DNA from: Candidatus Melainabacteria bacterium
GTDB taxonomy: Bacteria; Cyanobacteriota; Vampirovibrionia; Vampirovibrionales; Vampirovibrionaceae
Length of the DNA stretch: 64,000 bases
Direction: 5' to 3'
NCBI GenBank assembly: GCA_902168245.1
Contig: CABHPA010000017.1
Location: 53,044 to 117,043, forward strand
A model generated the notes under the pieces. The model worked only from the letters and a program-made list of their open reading frames with translations. It was not told where the DNA came from and searched no databases. Every line of letters begins with the position of its first letter. The stretch's first letter is position 1. A program made the translations under genes and the position numbers. Positions 35,370 through 44,210 of the stretch are shown piece by piece.

Positions 35370-36917
35370 ATGCCGTACCCACGCCTTAAAAGCCTGCTAA
35401 CGAAACATCCCGGCTTCAGCCTGGTGGAACTGCTGATCGCCCTGGCGTTGATGGGTTTTATCTCGCTGTCTGTCAGCAACTTCCTGGTGAAAAGCAACGT
35501 CACCACCAGCTCCATCAGCATGCGGTACAAAGAGGCCAGCGAAATCCACGCCTTGATTCAGGATCTGGAAATCGACTTGCGCCAGGGCGCTTATATCAGC
35601 GATAACTCCCACGACAAACGGCTGGAATATACCACTTACGACAGCAGCGGCAGCGCGGTCAAAAAAATCTACCGCATCAACGCTTCAGGAAGCAACACCT
35701 ACCTGGAACTCTCCACCGATGGCGGCTCAAGCTGGGGTTCGCCATACCGGGCGTCATCCTCCACCAAGTACGTGCTGCAAGGTACGCCCCTGTTTCTGTA
35801 TTCCCAAATGGCCAACAACTGCACCGATTTTACGGACACCAACAGCAACGGGGTCTGGCTCAGCGGGGAAGGGGCCAGTTACCTGGCCTGCGGCAACGCC
35901 AGCGCCATTTCCCCGGTGCTGGACAAACCGTCGCAAGCTATTAAAGTGGTGCTGCATAACTTCCAGTTTTCCACCGGCACCGGCAGCCCGGAAGCCATTC
36001 GGGGCTTACCCGGCGATATTTTCATCAGCGCCCCGCAAGGCCCGGTGCGCAGCGGCAGTTCGGTCAGCTCGCCAGCGGTCAAGGATTCCCCCGCCGTGCA
36101 AAGTTTTTCCACCGTCTACGCCACCAATCCCATGTTCGCATCCGGGTTCAGCATACGGGGGCTGGCCTGGGATCCTTATCATGAGCGCCTGCTGCTGGGC
36201 GCGGATAGCGGCGGCTCCTCATCGGGCAGGATGTACCAGACGGAGCGCAACGGGGTGCAGATTAACGAGCCGCTTCTATTTGCCAATGGCGTGGCGGGCG
36301 CCCGCTCCATCGCGGTGGAAAACGGCGGACAATCGGCATGGGTATTATATTGGGACACCAACGCCAGTAGCTATTACGTAAACCAATACAGCCTGAACGC
36401 CATGCCGCCCTTAACCCCCATGACCACCATCGCCCTAGCCAGCCCACCAGACTATCAGTTCACGCTGGCCCTGGATCCCAATTCTCCCAGCACCTTATAC
36501 GTTGCCTGCAACGACAGCGGTACGCTTAAAATTATTGAGTATTATAAAACCAGTCCCTCAACCCGAACCGGCAATGAATGGGCCTTACCCGCCGCCTTTA
36601 CCACTGGCGGGCAAATTGGCGGCATGTTTGTGGAACCCACCTCCGGGGATTTTTTCATCGTCAAGAATTCAGTCTACACCTCCGGTGGAAGCCGCTACAT
36701 TGACGTATACCGCATCGCCCGAACAGGCTCGATTGCGACAACCGCCAATTTTTCCATCAACCTGAGCGACCTGGACAGCAGCAACACCACCGCCAGCAAC
36801 GACGGCTACTGGCAAATGGCTTATGATCCGGTCAGCAACCATCTCTTCATGGCGGACAATTACATGGGCAAGGTCTATGAAGTGGCGCCACCCAAACTCA
36901 TCACGCCCAGAAGCTAA
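35370..36917 (+). CDS. Large type IV prepilin-like protein with beta-propeller-like C-terminus
   Basis: Prepilin signal KHPG|FSLVELLIALALMGFISLSV with Gly15 before the cut and Glu at +5, then the PilW/GspJ-like start MRYKEASEIHALIQDLEIDLRQ. From about residue 245 to 510 repeated short beta units appear (IRGLAWDPYHERLLLGAD, QFTLALDPNSPSTLYVACN, YWQMAYDPVSNHLFMADN) that resemble NHL/WD-type propeller blades. At 515 aa it is far larger than ordinary minor pilins. It is probably a surface-exposed adhesin tip protein together with the preceding gene. Confidence 0.85.
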   Translation: MPYPRLKSLLTKHPGFSLVELLIALALMGFISLSVSNFLVKSNVTTSSISMRYKEASEIHALIQDLEIDLRQGAYISDNSHDKRLEYTTYDSSGSAVKKIYRINASGSNTYLELSTDGGSSWGSPYRASSSTKYVLQGTPLFLYSQMANNCTDFTDTNSNGVWLSGEGASYLACGNASAISPVLDKPSQAIKVVLHNFQFSTGTGSPEAIRGLPGDIFISAPQGPVRSGSSVSSPAVKDSPAVQSFSTVYATNPMFASGFSIRGLAWDPYHERLLLGADSGGSSSGRMYQTERNGVQINEPLLFANGVAGARSIAVENGGQSAWVLYWDTNASSYYVNQYSLNAMPPLTPMTTIALASPPDYQFTLALDPNSPSTLYVACNDSGTLKIIEYYKTSPSTRTGNEWALPAAFTTGGQIGGMFVEPTSGDFFIVKNSVYTSGGSRYIDVYRIARTGSIATTANFSINLSDLDSSNTTASNDGYWQMAYDPVSNHLFMADNYMGKVYEVAPPKLITPRS

Positions 36918-36935
36918 GACCCAGCCTGGCGAAAC

Positions 36936-37247
36936 TTACCGAATACAAAGCAAGCGCATTAACCACGCGCATTTTGAGGATTTCTCCCCGCCTTCCAATC
37001 GCCTCGATTTCTTGTACAGGGAAATATCGTCCTCACTGTGGCTCGACAGGACCGCATTGCCAGCTTGCCCTTCCGGAAAATGAGAGGCCGCGATTTTGGC
37101 ATCGCGTCGTTCCCGCGCAATCTCAAAACTGTCTTTCCCCACCAGCCGGTGCGAACCTTCTCCGCCCGACTTGGATTTTTTCTGCCCAAACCGGGCCTGC
37201 CGCCCATTCACAATAAACGCTGGTTGTCCGGAAACCGATGGTATCAT
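36936..37247 (-). CDS. Possible hypothetical protein, 103 aa
   Basis: ATG 37247 is preceded by AAGGTGGG at 8-nt spacing. The product is basic, polar and without membrane segments; its N-terminus reads VNGRQARFGQKKSKSGGEG. The R-F-G motif near the N-terminus also occurs in the degenerate FtsH-like gene nearby (DSVRFGG). Much of it is overlapped by frames on the other strand, so it may not be coding. Confidence 0.3.
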   Translation of the reverse strand: MIPSVSGQPAFIVNGRQARFGQKKSKSGGEGSHRLVGKDSFEIARERRDAKIAASHFPEGQAGNAVLSSHSEDDISLYKKSRRLEGGEKSSKCAWLMRLLCIR

Positions 37248-37766
37248 TACGCAAACCCACCTTTTTGCTCACTATTTATCCTGAAAAACCCTTTCAGCGA
37301 TTTCAAATAAAAACCCAAACGCCATCGGTCAAACACAGCAAATGCCATTCAACCGATTTGCAATGCCCACACAAATAACACAGACTCCTTGCCCGGTCAA
37401 TTTAACCCGATAAACCGTGAAAACGCCATGGCCGGTTACAAGGCCAGGCGCGTCCAGATTGAAGTCCCTATCGCCCCGCCAGCGCGATTAGGCCATAATG
37501 CCGGGCAACCAAAAAGAGTGGGTCGGGATGCAACAGTTTTTGGCGGGTTTATTGTTCTTTCAGCGTACAACAGGCGTTCAGGCTGGCAAAAAACCAGAAT
37601 GTCCTGAAGGTTTTTGGGACGCTACCGTTTCGAAACAACCGGAAACTACTTCAGGATACATTTGAGTCCTCCGCTCGAAAAGTTACTGGCGGCATACAGG
37701 ATCCCGCACTGACCCAAGACAAAGGATTGCCGGGCTATGCAATGGTGCGAGAGGATACCAGCGCCA
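37248..37766. other. Gene-poor region beside the FtsH-like pseudogene
   Basis: No frame in this 519-nt stretch resembles a protein. I looked for remnants of the M41 peptidase domain on the minus strand, where it would follow the AAA part, and found none. The region may be decayed sequence. Confidence 0.45.
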
Positions 37767-38802
37767 TTATTGCGAAGTGTTTTTTATTCGCATAATGCCT
37801 ACCCGATCCACGGTAGCTTCGGCCATCTGGTTCACCAATTTCGCCAGATCCGCCCCGGACTTTCCCTGCGTGAATTCGGCCATCGCGTCGCGATTCAGCT
37901 TTTGGACAGTCGGGTATTCGGCCAGATATTTATCCAGAATGTCCCGCCGCTGCTCTTTATCGTACGGCAAATCCACCTGAATAATCTTGTCGAAACGACC
38001 GGAACGCTTCAGGGCATCATCCAGGTAATCGGCCCGGTTAGTGGCCGCCAGCATCATAATACTAGGATCATCCTTAAAGCCGCTCATTTGCTGAAGCAGT
38101 TCATTCAGGGCGTACACCCGCTCCTCGTTCCCCCCGCCATAGGAATGCTTGTCCCGCTTGCCGCCAATGGAATCGAGTTCATCGATAAAAAATAATGGCT
38201 CCGCCTTGCTTATCCGCATCGCGCCGGGCCTACTCAAACAGGTTTCGCACCCGCGCAGCGCCCACATACATTTCCACAAATTCAGAACCGCTCACGTAGT
38301 GAAAAGGCGCATTTCTTTCGGTCGCCAGCGCAATCGCCTCGCGCGGAACTTCCAGCATTGCCCCTTGCGGAAACCCATAGGCATTTACGGTCGAAACCGA
38401 TTCCCAGTCGGCATACGCCGTAATCGGGGCATGGTTAAACGCAACTTTGCCAGCGTCGACCTCGGAAGCAGGAACCACGTGCGCCGCGCTTTTCGGTTGG
38501 GCCGGTTCATCTAACGCTTTTCCGCCCTGCGGTCGTATCAACTGCTGTTTGGCGGCCTGCGCAAAGGGTAGGCTGGAACCCAGAAGCGTCAGGGTCAACA
38601 GGGTTTTCAGCCAGTTTTTTGGGGGAGTCGTTTGCGCCGAATCCGCCCCGCCAAACCGGACGCTATCGCTGGAACCCACCACCAGGGGCTGCCTCCCCAC
38701 CGTGGGAACCGGGCCGTTTTTTTCCGTTTTCAGCTTTGAAAAGCTTATATAATCCATCACTCCCGGTCTGGAAACCGATGCGAAATCAATGCGCCTCACC
38801 AT
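37767..38802 (-). pseudogene. Degenerate FtsH-like AAA+ gene
   Basis: The start at ATG 38802 has AAGGGGG 6 nt upstream. The first part holds a membrane segment (NWLKTLLTLTLLGSSLPFAQA) and an AAA start, YGFPQGAMLEVPREAIALAT, then SGSEFVEMYVGAARVRNLFE. The Walker A segment (expected GPPGTGKT) is missing about six codons. A TAG at 38230-38232 replaces the Gln codon expected in LFEQARRD. A frameshift about 15-25 nt later puts the rest in another frame: EPLFFIDELDSIGGKRD (Walker B), MMLAATNRADYLDDALKRSGRFD and the lid. The frame stops at 37767 where the M41 peptidase domain should begin. Three independent lesions make an active protein unlikely. Confidence 0.88.
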
Positions 38803-39094
38803 TGAAGCCCCCTTCCAAAGAAATACCCTACAGTGCAACCCACAGGCATCCGAAACCGAAACGGCAGGACACCCCAAAAACGGCTGGTAGCCGAATTTAC
38901 ATCCCTTTAATTATGTTTCTAGACCCCGGTTATAAACCCACATGATGCAACCAGGATTATGAAACCCATGAAATAGAGGGTGGCGACTTTAACAGAAAAA
39001 ATGCACCAGGGATAGAACATTTTTTAAAAAGGCCAGGCCAACAATCGCAGGGGCCACCGCCGCCGGGGGCGGAACCGGCATACCAAACACCGCT

Positions 39095-39940
39095 TTATTC
39101 CGGCTTGTTGTAATTGCTTTCGCGCACCCACTTGGTAGCAATCCACTTTTCTCCGGCAACCACCGGGCAGCCGCCATGCAAAGTCATCGGGTCCACCTGG
39201 CCCTGGTGGAAATAGGAAAAATACAGGGCCGCTCCCTTGAGGGGGGCAATTTTCAGGCTGACTTCCGGCAGGACGGTTTCCCCGCCCTCTTCCACGTCAT
39301 TCAGGTAAAGGATGAGCGTGGCGACCCGTTGGCCGCCCTTTTCAATATGCAGGCTGCTGCCAGGATGCTCCGGCGGAAAGTAGTCAAAGTGGGGCCGATA
39401 TTCCCCGCCCACCTGGTAATTCAGGATTTGCAGCCCTTCGGCGTTTTCAATCGGCAAGTTCATAATGCCCGCCAAACGCTCATCAATCTCGCGGATGAAA
39501 TCATTTTCCCGCAACTTGAAAAATGTGCCCTGGCTGCTGCGATGCTCATGCGCTTTCGCCTCGCCGGTCTTGTTGTCAATGGTGGTGGAAATCTTCAGTT
39601 TGGGCCGGGACAACGCAATCAGCCGGTCACATTCTTCATGGGATAAGACATTCAGGTACATTACCACGCAAGGTTTATCCAGCCGCATGGCCACCGACCA
39701 GGGCTTGCCCACCCCGTCGCAGGGCAGTCGGCTTTCAAAGCCCGACCGCACGGGCAGAATCATGGTGTTCTCGCCAGCATCTTCCGGCCGGTGCTGCTGG
39801 ATGGTTTCGAACACCGTGCGAAAAGCCAGTTCCTGCTCGAAGCGGTTGGCGATCAGAATATTGATCAACTCCTGCTCCGGTACGCCCCGCACAATGTTTT
39901 CATTCACCCAGTTACGCCACTCAAGAGTCATTTCCGGCAT
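39095..39940 (-). CDS. Prolyl 4-hydroxylase-type 2OG-Fe(II) dioxygenase
   Basis: ATG 39940 has GGGGAAG 6 nt upstream and is preferred over GTG 39964. The C-terminal 200 residues form a P4H domain: LSHEECDRLIALSRPKL, then ILNYQVGGEYRPHFDYF with iron ligands His184 and Asp186. TLHGGCPVVAGEKWIATKW supplies His255 and the 2-oxoglutarate-binding Lys265 (numbering from this start). The N-terminal 60 residues are helical. The substrate could be a Pro-rich protein; several occur in the window, but no link is shown. Confidence 0.9.
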   Translation of the reverse strand: MPEMTLEWRNWVNENIVRGVPEQELINILIANRFEQELAFRTVFETIQQHRPEDAGENTMILPVRSGFESRLPCDGVGKPWSVAMRLDKPCVVMYLNVLSHEECDRLIALSRPKLKISTTIDNKTGEAKAHEHRSSQGTFFKLRENDFIREIDERLAGIMNLPIENAEGLQILNYQVGGEYRPHFDYFPPEHPGSSLHIEKGGQRVATLILYLNDVEEGGETVLPEVSLKIAPLKGAALYFSYFHQGQVDPMTLHGGCPVVAGEKWIATKWVRESNYNKPE

Positions 39941-40057
39941 GGATCGCTTCCCCGGTTGCTTCACTCAAAATTCCCGGCCATCGAAGCCTATCTGGGAACC
40001 CATCCAGATCCATCGGACAATGTCGCCAGAACTTTAATACGGCTTAACACGCATGAC

Positions 40058-40666
40058 CTAAATAAAGTCGGCACTCATTTTAAGCCGCATGCCGGAACCT
40101 TCCGTGGCAATGGAGCGCCAGAACGCGTCTTTTTCCGCGTTGGTGGGAGTATGGGGCGCAAGATGATCCCCCTTGGGCAACGCTTCTTTCTTCACGAACA
40201 TGCGCTCAAACAGGTTTTGGCTGTTGGTTAAAAACTCCTCGGCCTCTTTGCGGCCGCAATGCACGTACATATGGGTGATTTTTTCCACCATGGCCAGATG
40301 CAGCTTGACGGCATGCTGCTTGCACACCACCATAAAATCCCGCACCACATGGATCAGATCCAGCAATTTCACGGAAATAAAGAACTGCTCATCCGGGTTG
40401 AGGATCATTAAATAATTCATGGCCTTGGTCAGGTACGGATCGCTATCGTACTCCCGACGCTTTTGGGCCGATTTATAGAGCGCCAGCACTTTTTCCTTGC
40501 CCAGCCGCTTAAAGTCCTTGATCACGATATGCGCATCGAAATCGGACTCGGCAATCGCGCAGAAGCCGCGCGCCAGAATCGAGCGAACATCGGGCGGGAA
40601 CTTGAAAAGCAAGGTAACTGCCTGTTTGACAGTCGGATTTTTCTCATAAAAACGAAGTTGTCTCAT
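40058..40666 (-). CDS. Unknown-family protein, tandem paralogue 1
   Basis: Begins MRQLRFYEKNPTVKQAVTLL, nearly identical in pattern to the start of the next paralogue. The shared part covers FKFPPDVRSILARGFCAIAESDF, the KVLALYKSAQKRREYD region and a helical middle (FISVKLLDLIHVVRDFMVVCKQH). The C-terminal 40 residues are not shared. Start chosen at ATG 40666 from the alignment; the frame runs 18 codons further upstream. No family, signal or membrane segment recognised; predicted all-helical and cytoplasmic. Confidence 0.75.
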   Translation of the reverse strand: MRQLRFYEKNPTVKQAVTLLFKFPPDVRSILARGFCAIAESDFDAHIVIKDFKRLGKEKVLALYKSAQKRREYDSDPYLTKAMNYLMILNPDEQFFISVKLLDLIHVVRDFMVVCKQHAVKLHLAMVEKITHMYVHCGRKEAEEFLTNSQNLFERMFVKKEALPKGDHLAPHTPTNAEKDAFWRSIATEGSGMRLKMSADFI

Positions 40667-40918
40667 CAACAAATTTCTCTGTGGAGTAGGCGAAAATAGG
40701 AAGCCGACAGTTTGCTTCAATAGTGTTATGTACCACGCCGGGGTTTCTCAAACGTTCAATTCCGAAAAGCGGAATATTATTGAAAAAGAGCAACCGCCGA
40801 AGCTCAAGCATGAAGCCCCTGAGGCGTTTCACGCGCCTGCCGCATATCAGGCACGGAGGCCGACTATCCTGACAAACCAACCCACTCCCCATGCAAACCT
40901 TTGCATGTTAACGCGAAG

Positions 40919-41533
40919 CTATAAATCCCCTGTAATCTTCATGCCGGATTGCTGTACCTGAATGGCCTCGTTCGGCACTAACGGCTTCGGGATTTTAACC
41001 AGCTTCTCGGCATCCTCATCCGACACTCGCACAGTCTCAGAAGGGCCACCGCCAGCCTCCAGCAGGCGCTTCTTGAATTCCCGACTCAACACGGTAATAA
41101 ACACCCGCGCCTCAGCCGCCCCTTTATAGTGGTACGTGTCCGAAATTTCCTGCACTATCTCGGCATCCGGCCATACATCGTGGTTTTTGCACAGCTTTAA
41201 ATACTCCTGCATAAAGCCCATCAGCTCAATTATCTTGGTCGCCAGGAAAACCCGGCTTTCCGGGGTCATCATCATCAAGTCGTTCAGCGCTTGGTGGGTA
41301 ATGGGGCAGTTGTCGTAAGGGCGTTTTTTCTGCTTGGATTTATGCAGGGACATCACCTTATCGACCCCCAGGTTTTTCCCCCCGTTTTCCACTTCCTGCA
41401 TTTTAAAATCCCGCTCTGCAATCAGGGTAAACCCGCTGGCCAATACCCGCTGAATATCGGGAGGAAAGAGAAAAAGCGCTTCCACCGCCCGTTTGACGGT
41501 GGGGTCTTTTTCGTAAAATCGTAGTTCCCGCAT
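40919..41533 (-). CDS. Unknown-family protein, tandem paralogue 2
   Basis: Begins MRELRFYEKDPTVKRAVEAL at ATG 41533, with AGGA 6 nt upstream. It shares with the downstream copy LFLFPPDIQRVLASGFTLIAERDF, KVMSLHKSKQKKRPYDNCP, LMMMTPESRVFLATKIIELM and a helical C-terminal half. 252 nt separate the copies, so each may have its own promoter. The conserved RFYEKxPTVKxAVxxLFxFPPD signature would be a useful search seed. Function unknown. Confidence 0.75.
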   Translation of the reverse strand: MRELRFYEKDPTVKRAVEALFLFPPDIQRVLASGFTLIAERDFKMQEVENGGKNLGVDKVMSLHKSKQKKRPYDNCPITHQALNDLMMMTPESRVFLATKIIELMGFMQEYLKLCKNHDVWPDAEIVQEISDTYHYKGAAEARVFITVLSREFKKRLLEAGGGPSETVRVSDEDAEKLVKIPKPLVPNEAIQVQQSGMKITGDL

Positions 41534-41870
41534 CGGTTTCCTATCTTGAGTGGGCAAAGTCCGTTCCTGGGTTGCCTGTTCAGGCCAACCATGCGCGCTG
41601 TCGCCCAACGATGTCTCTTTGTGCCAAAAGGGAGTGAGTGGCCAGGTGACGCGATCGGTTTTAGAATAACCCGATTACCAATCCGCCTGTCTGACAATGC
41701 CAGTATCGGCCCAAGCCCCTGAAAACTTTAATTTTGCAGCTTTTGGCCATTATTTTGCATTTTGCGAACCCCGCCCAAACCGCAACAGAATGTCGCCTGC
41801 CTCGCCCCCAACACCGCAACCGCGAAACAAGCTAAAATATTAGCGTGTAAGCGGTGCGAGAAGCCCTCCT
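41534..41870. other. Divergent intergenic region
   Basis: It holds the 5' regions of the unknown-family gene and the metallopeptidase gene. No tRNA, hairpin or short frame with a ribosome site is seen. Confidence 0.4.
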
Positions 41871-42578
41871 ATGGACACAGCGCAACCATCCTTGCCACAG
41901 ATCAGCAGAAGAGCCTGCCTGAAAACCGTTTTCTCCAGGCTAATGAACGCCGCCGTCATGCTGCTGGCGCTGATTGGGTTGTTGCACCTGGGCGCCGCGC
42001 TCACCGGCGAGTACACTGTCCCTGCGTTCAAACCTTTACACCCAGCGCAACCAGCCTTACTCAAAAACCGATACCTGATCCTGAGTCTGAACGTCCAGGA
42101 TTCGGACTCCCCGCAAGCGCACTGGCGGGCGCTGCAACCTTCACTGGCCTTACTTCACGCAATTAACCCGGATATTTCCCGCTGGATTACCCAACTCAAC
42201 GCGGAAAACCGAATCGTCTGGAAAAAACAGGCCACCCTGTTCAACTGGCCGGTGCTGGCCAGTTATGTCTGGCAAAGTAATGATCTGTATTTAGGCCCAG
42301 GTTTCTGGCGATTGCAGGAGGGGGAAAAAGCCGCCGCGCTGGCCCACGAGTATTTCCATTACCGGCAGAACCGGCTTTGGATGATTGCGGATACCTTTGT
42401 GGAAGCGGTGTCGGGCAAGCTGTCGGAATACGGTTCCCGCACGGAGGACGAGGCGCATTTGTACCAGTGGTACGCCTATCAGGCCATGCGCATGCCCCCA
42501 TCCGATATTGTGCAGGGCTATTTCAGCCGCAGAAAATTATACCGCTTCGTCCTCACACCGCCTTCTCCCGTTGAATAA
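41871..42578 (+). CDS. Membrane-anchored HExxH metallopeptidase-like protein
   Basis: 235 aa with one membrane helix at about 26-46 (NAAVMLLALIGLLHLGAAL) after a basic N-terminus, so the rest should lie in the periplasm. A zinc-peptidase motif HEYFH (His159, Glu160, His163) sits in AAALAHEYFHYRQNRLW. A third ligand may be a Glu or His in the following helix (SEYGSRTEDEAHLY). The family is not identified. The ribosome site is poor. It is convergent with tatC. Confidence 0.7.
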   Translation: MDTAQPSLPQISRRACLKTVFSRLMNAAVMLLALIGLLHLGAALTGEYTVPAFKPLHPAQPALLKNRYLILSLNVQDSDSPQAHWRALQPSLALLHAINPDISRWITQLNAENRIVWKKQATLFNWPVLASYVWQSNDLYLGPGFWRLQEGEKAAALAHEYFHYRQNRLWMIADTFVEAVSGKLSEYGSRTEDEAHLYQWYAYQAMRMPPSDIVQGYFSRRKLYRFVLTPPSPVE

Positions 42579-42617
42579 GCGAATGGTTCCAGGCCCGATT
42601 TACCGCAATCCTACGTT

Positions 42618-43421
42618 CTAGCGACCACACAGGCGAATGGGAATAATGCTCAACCCATACAGGGCCACCATGGCAAAACCCACAATGCACATGGAAAAAG
42701 GATCCTGGGTAGGCGTCACAATCGCGGCGGTGATAAAAATCAGGACAGTCGCCCAGCGCCATTCCCGAATCAGCTTTTGAGAGGTAATTAAGCCGGTAAA
42801 CGACAGCAGAAACAACACCATGGGCAATTCAAACATGCCGCCGGTCACAAATAGCAGGCTGGCGCAAAAGGAAATGTATTCACGTATGCTGAGTTCCGCG
42901 CGGGCCACGCTTTGCCCGTAATCCACCAGAAATCCCAGCGCCGAAGGCACCACAAAAAAGTAGGCGAATACCACGCCAGCCGCAAACAGCAAAGCCCCGC
43001 CCAATACCGCCCAGGTCACCATGGCCTTTTCCCGCGGCAGCAAGCCGGGCAGCACAAAACGCAGCACGTTGTACAGAATAACCGGCAAGGCCAGCGCCAC
43101 GCCAATGTAAAACGACAGGCTCATGCTGGCCAGCAGCACTTCACCGGGCGTTCTTTGCACAAACACCACCGCCTTGGGTGCCATGGACTGAAACAACCGG
43201 ATGAGCGGCAGCGAAAACGTAAAACCTGCGGCCACCGTGGCCGCCAGCGCACCAGCGCACAACAGCACCCGGTTCCGCAGCTCGGTAATATGCGCAATCA
43301 TGGGCATAGCCGCCGCCGCATCCGGGTTCAAAGAGTGAATATCCGGCAAAGAGGCCGAAACGTTTATACCCGGATCAATGCCGGACGCTTCAAAAAACTG
43401 GGGCTGCAATCCATCGCTCAT
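42618..43421 (-). CDS. tatC: Sec-independent translocase subunit TatC
   Basis: TatC recognises twin-arginine signal peptides. The 267-aa protein has six hydrophobic helices and the family blocks: HITELRNRVLLCAG at the start of the core, RTPGEVLLASMSLSFYIGVALALPVILY, RFVLPGLLPREKA and AAIVTPTQDPFSM. An additional N-terminal stretch of about 40 residues precedes the conserved core. It is the last gene of a three-gene minus-strand group. tatA is not in the window. Confidence 0.93.
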   Translation of the reverse strand: MSDGLQPQFFEASGIDPGINVSASLPDIHSLNPDAAAAMPMIAHITELRNRVLLCAGALAATVAAGFTFSLPLIRLFQSMAPKAVVFVQRTPGEVLLASMSLSFYIGVALALPVILYNVLRFVLPGLLPREKAMVTWAVLGGALLFAAGVVFAYFFVVPSALGFLVDYGQSVARAELSIREYISFCASLLFVTGGMFELPMVLFLLSFTGLITSQKLIREWRWATVLIFITAAIVTPTQDPFSMCIVGFAMVALYGLSIIPIRLCGR

Positions 43422-43427
43422 AACCGG

Positions 43428-44210
43428 CTAGCCTCCCTGCCCGGCAGGTTGCATCGCCTTTCTGCGGGCCGCAGCCTCCGCCAGAACAATCGATCCACTA
43501 ATCGCCACGTTCAGGGATTCCACGGCCTCGGTCATGGGAATGGTCAGGGGTTGCACCTTGCAACCCTGCAACAGAGCTTCGGAAATGCCCCTGCCTTCGT
43601 TGCCCAGCACAATCACGCATGGCCCGGCGTACTCCACTTCTCTGTAAGAGCGCGCCTGCGGCTGCCCGGTGGTAGCATAAATCGTCCAGCCATTCGCAAA
43701 TTCCGCTGAAAACGCCGCGCGTTTTTTGCTGATAATCGGCACCGCGAACACCAGACCGGCGGAAGCGCGAATCACCTTGGGGTTGTAGGGTTCCACGCTG
43801 CCTTCAGTCAGCATCACCGCATCTACCCCAAAAGCAATCGCCGAACGGATGAGGGTACCCAGGTTGCCGGGATCCTGAATTTCATCCAGCGCCAGCACAA
43901 AGGAACCAGGCACATCCTTGCGGAGCGCGGGACGCTCAAACACCGCCAGGCAAGGCGGCGCGGAATCGGTGGAAGCCATGCGGGCCATACTTTTTTCATC
44001 CCCGGCAAAGGGTTCAACCGGCAACGGTATGGCTGGCAGCCCACCCGGCTCATCCGGCTGGACAAATATATGCCGCAGCACCAAGCCCGCTTTCAGCGCC
44101 TCTTCAATGGGATGACGGCCTTCCACTAGAATCAGGCCCGCCGCATCCCGCGCCTTTTTCTGGCGCAAGGCGGCGATATCTTTAATGAGCTGACTGGAGG
44201 GCGTCTTCAT
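43428..44210 (-). CDS. SpoU/TrmH-family RNA 2'-O-methyltransferase
   Basis: SPOUT methyltransferase of 260 aa. An N-terminal substrate-binding region (LILVEGRHPIEEALKAG) precedes the three SpoU motifs: DEIQDPGNLGTLIRSAIAFG, CVIVLGNEGRGIS and LTIPMTEAVESLNVAISGSIVL. It should methylate a ribose in rRNA or tRNA with SAM; the site is not deducible. The start overlaps the DUF4127 gene stop by 4 nt (ATGA). Confidence 0.92.
   Translation of the reverse strand: MKTPSSQLIKDIAALRQKKARDAAGLILVEGRHPIEEALKAGLVLRHIFVQPDEPGGLPAIPLPVEPFAGDEKSMARMASTDSAPPCLAVFERPALRKDVPGSFVLALDEIQDPGNLGTLIRSAIAFGVDAVMLTEGSVEPYNPKVIRASAGLVFAVPIISKKRAAFSAEFANGWTIYATTGQPQARSYREVEYAGPCVIVLGNEGRGISEALLQGCKVQPLTIPMTEAVESLNVAISGSIVLAEAAARRKAMQPAGQGG

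Noticed and set aside
37389..37607. 72-codon plus-strand frame in the gene-poor region
   Set aside because: No ribosome site and no conserved pattern; its sequence looks random.
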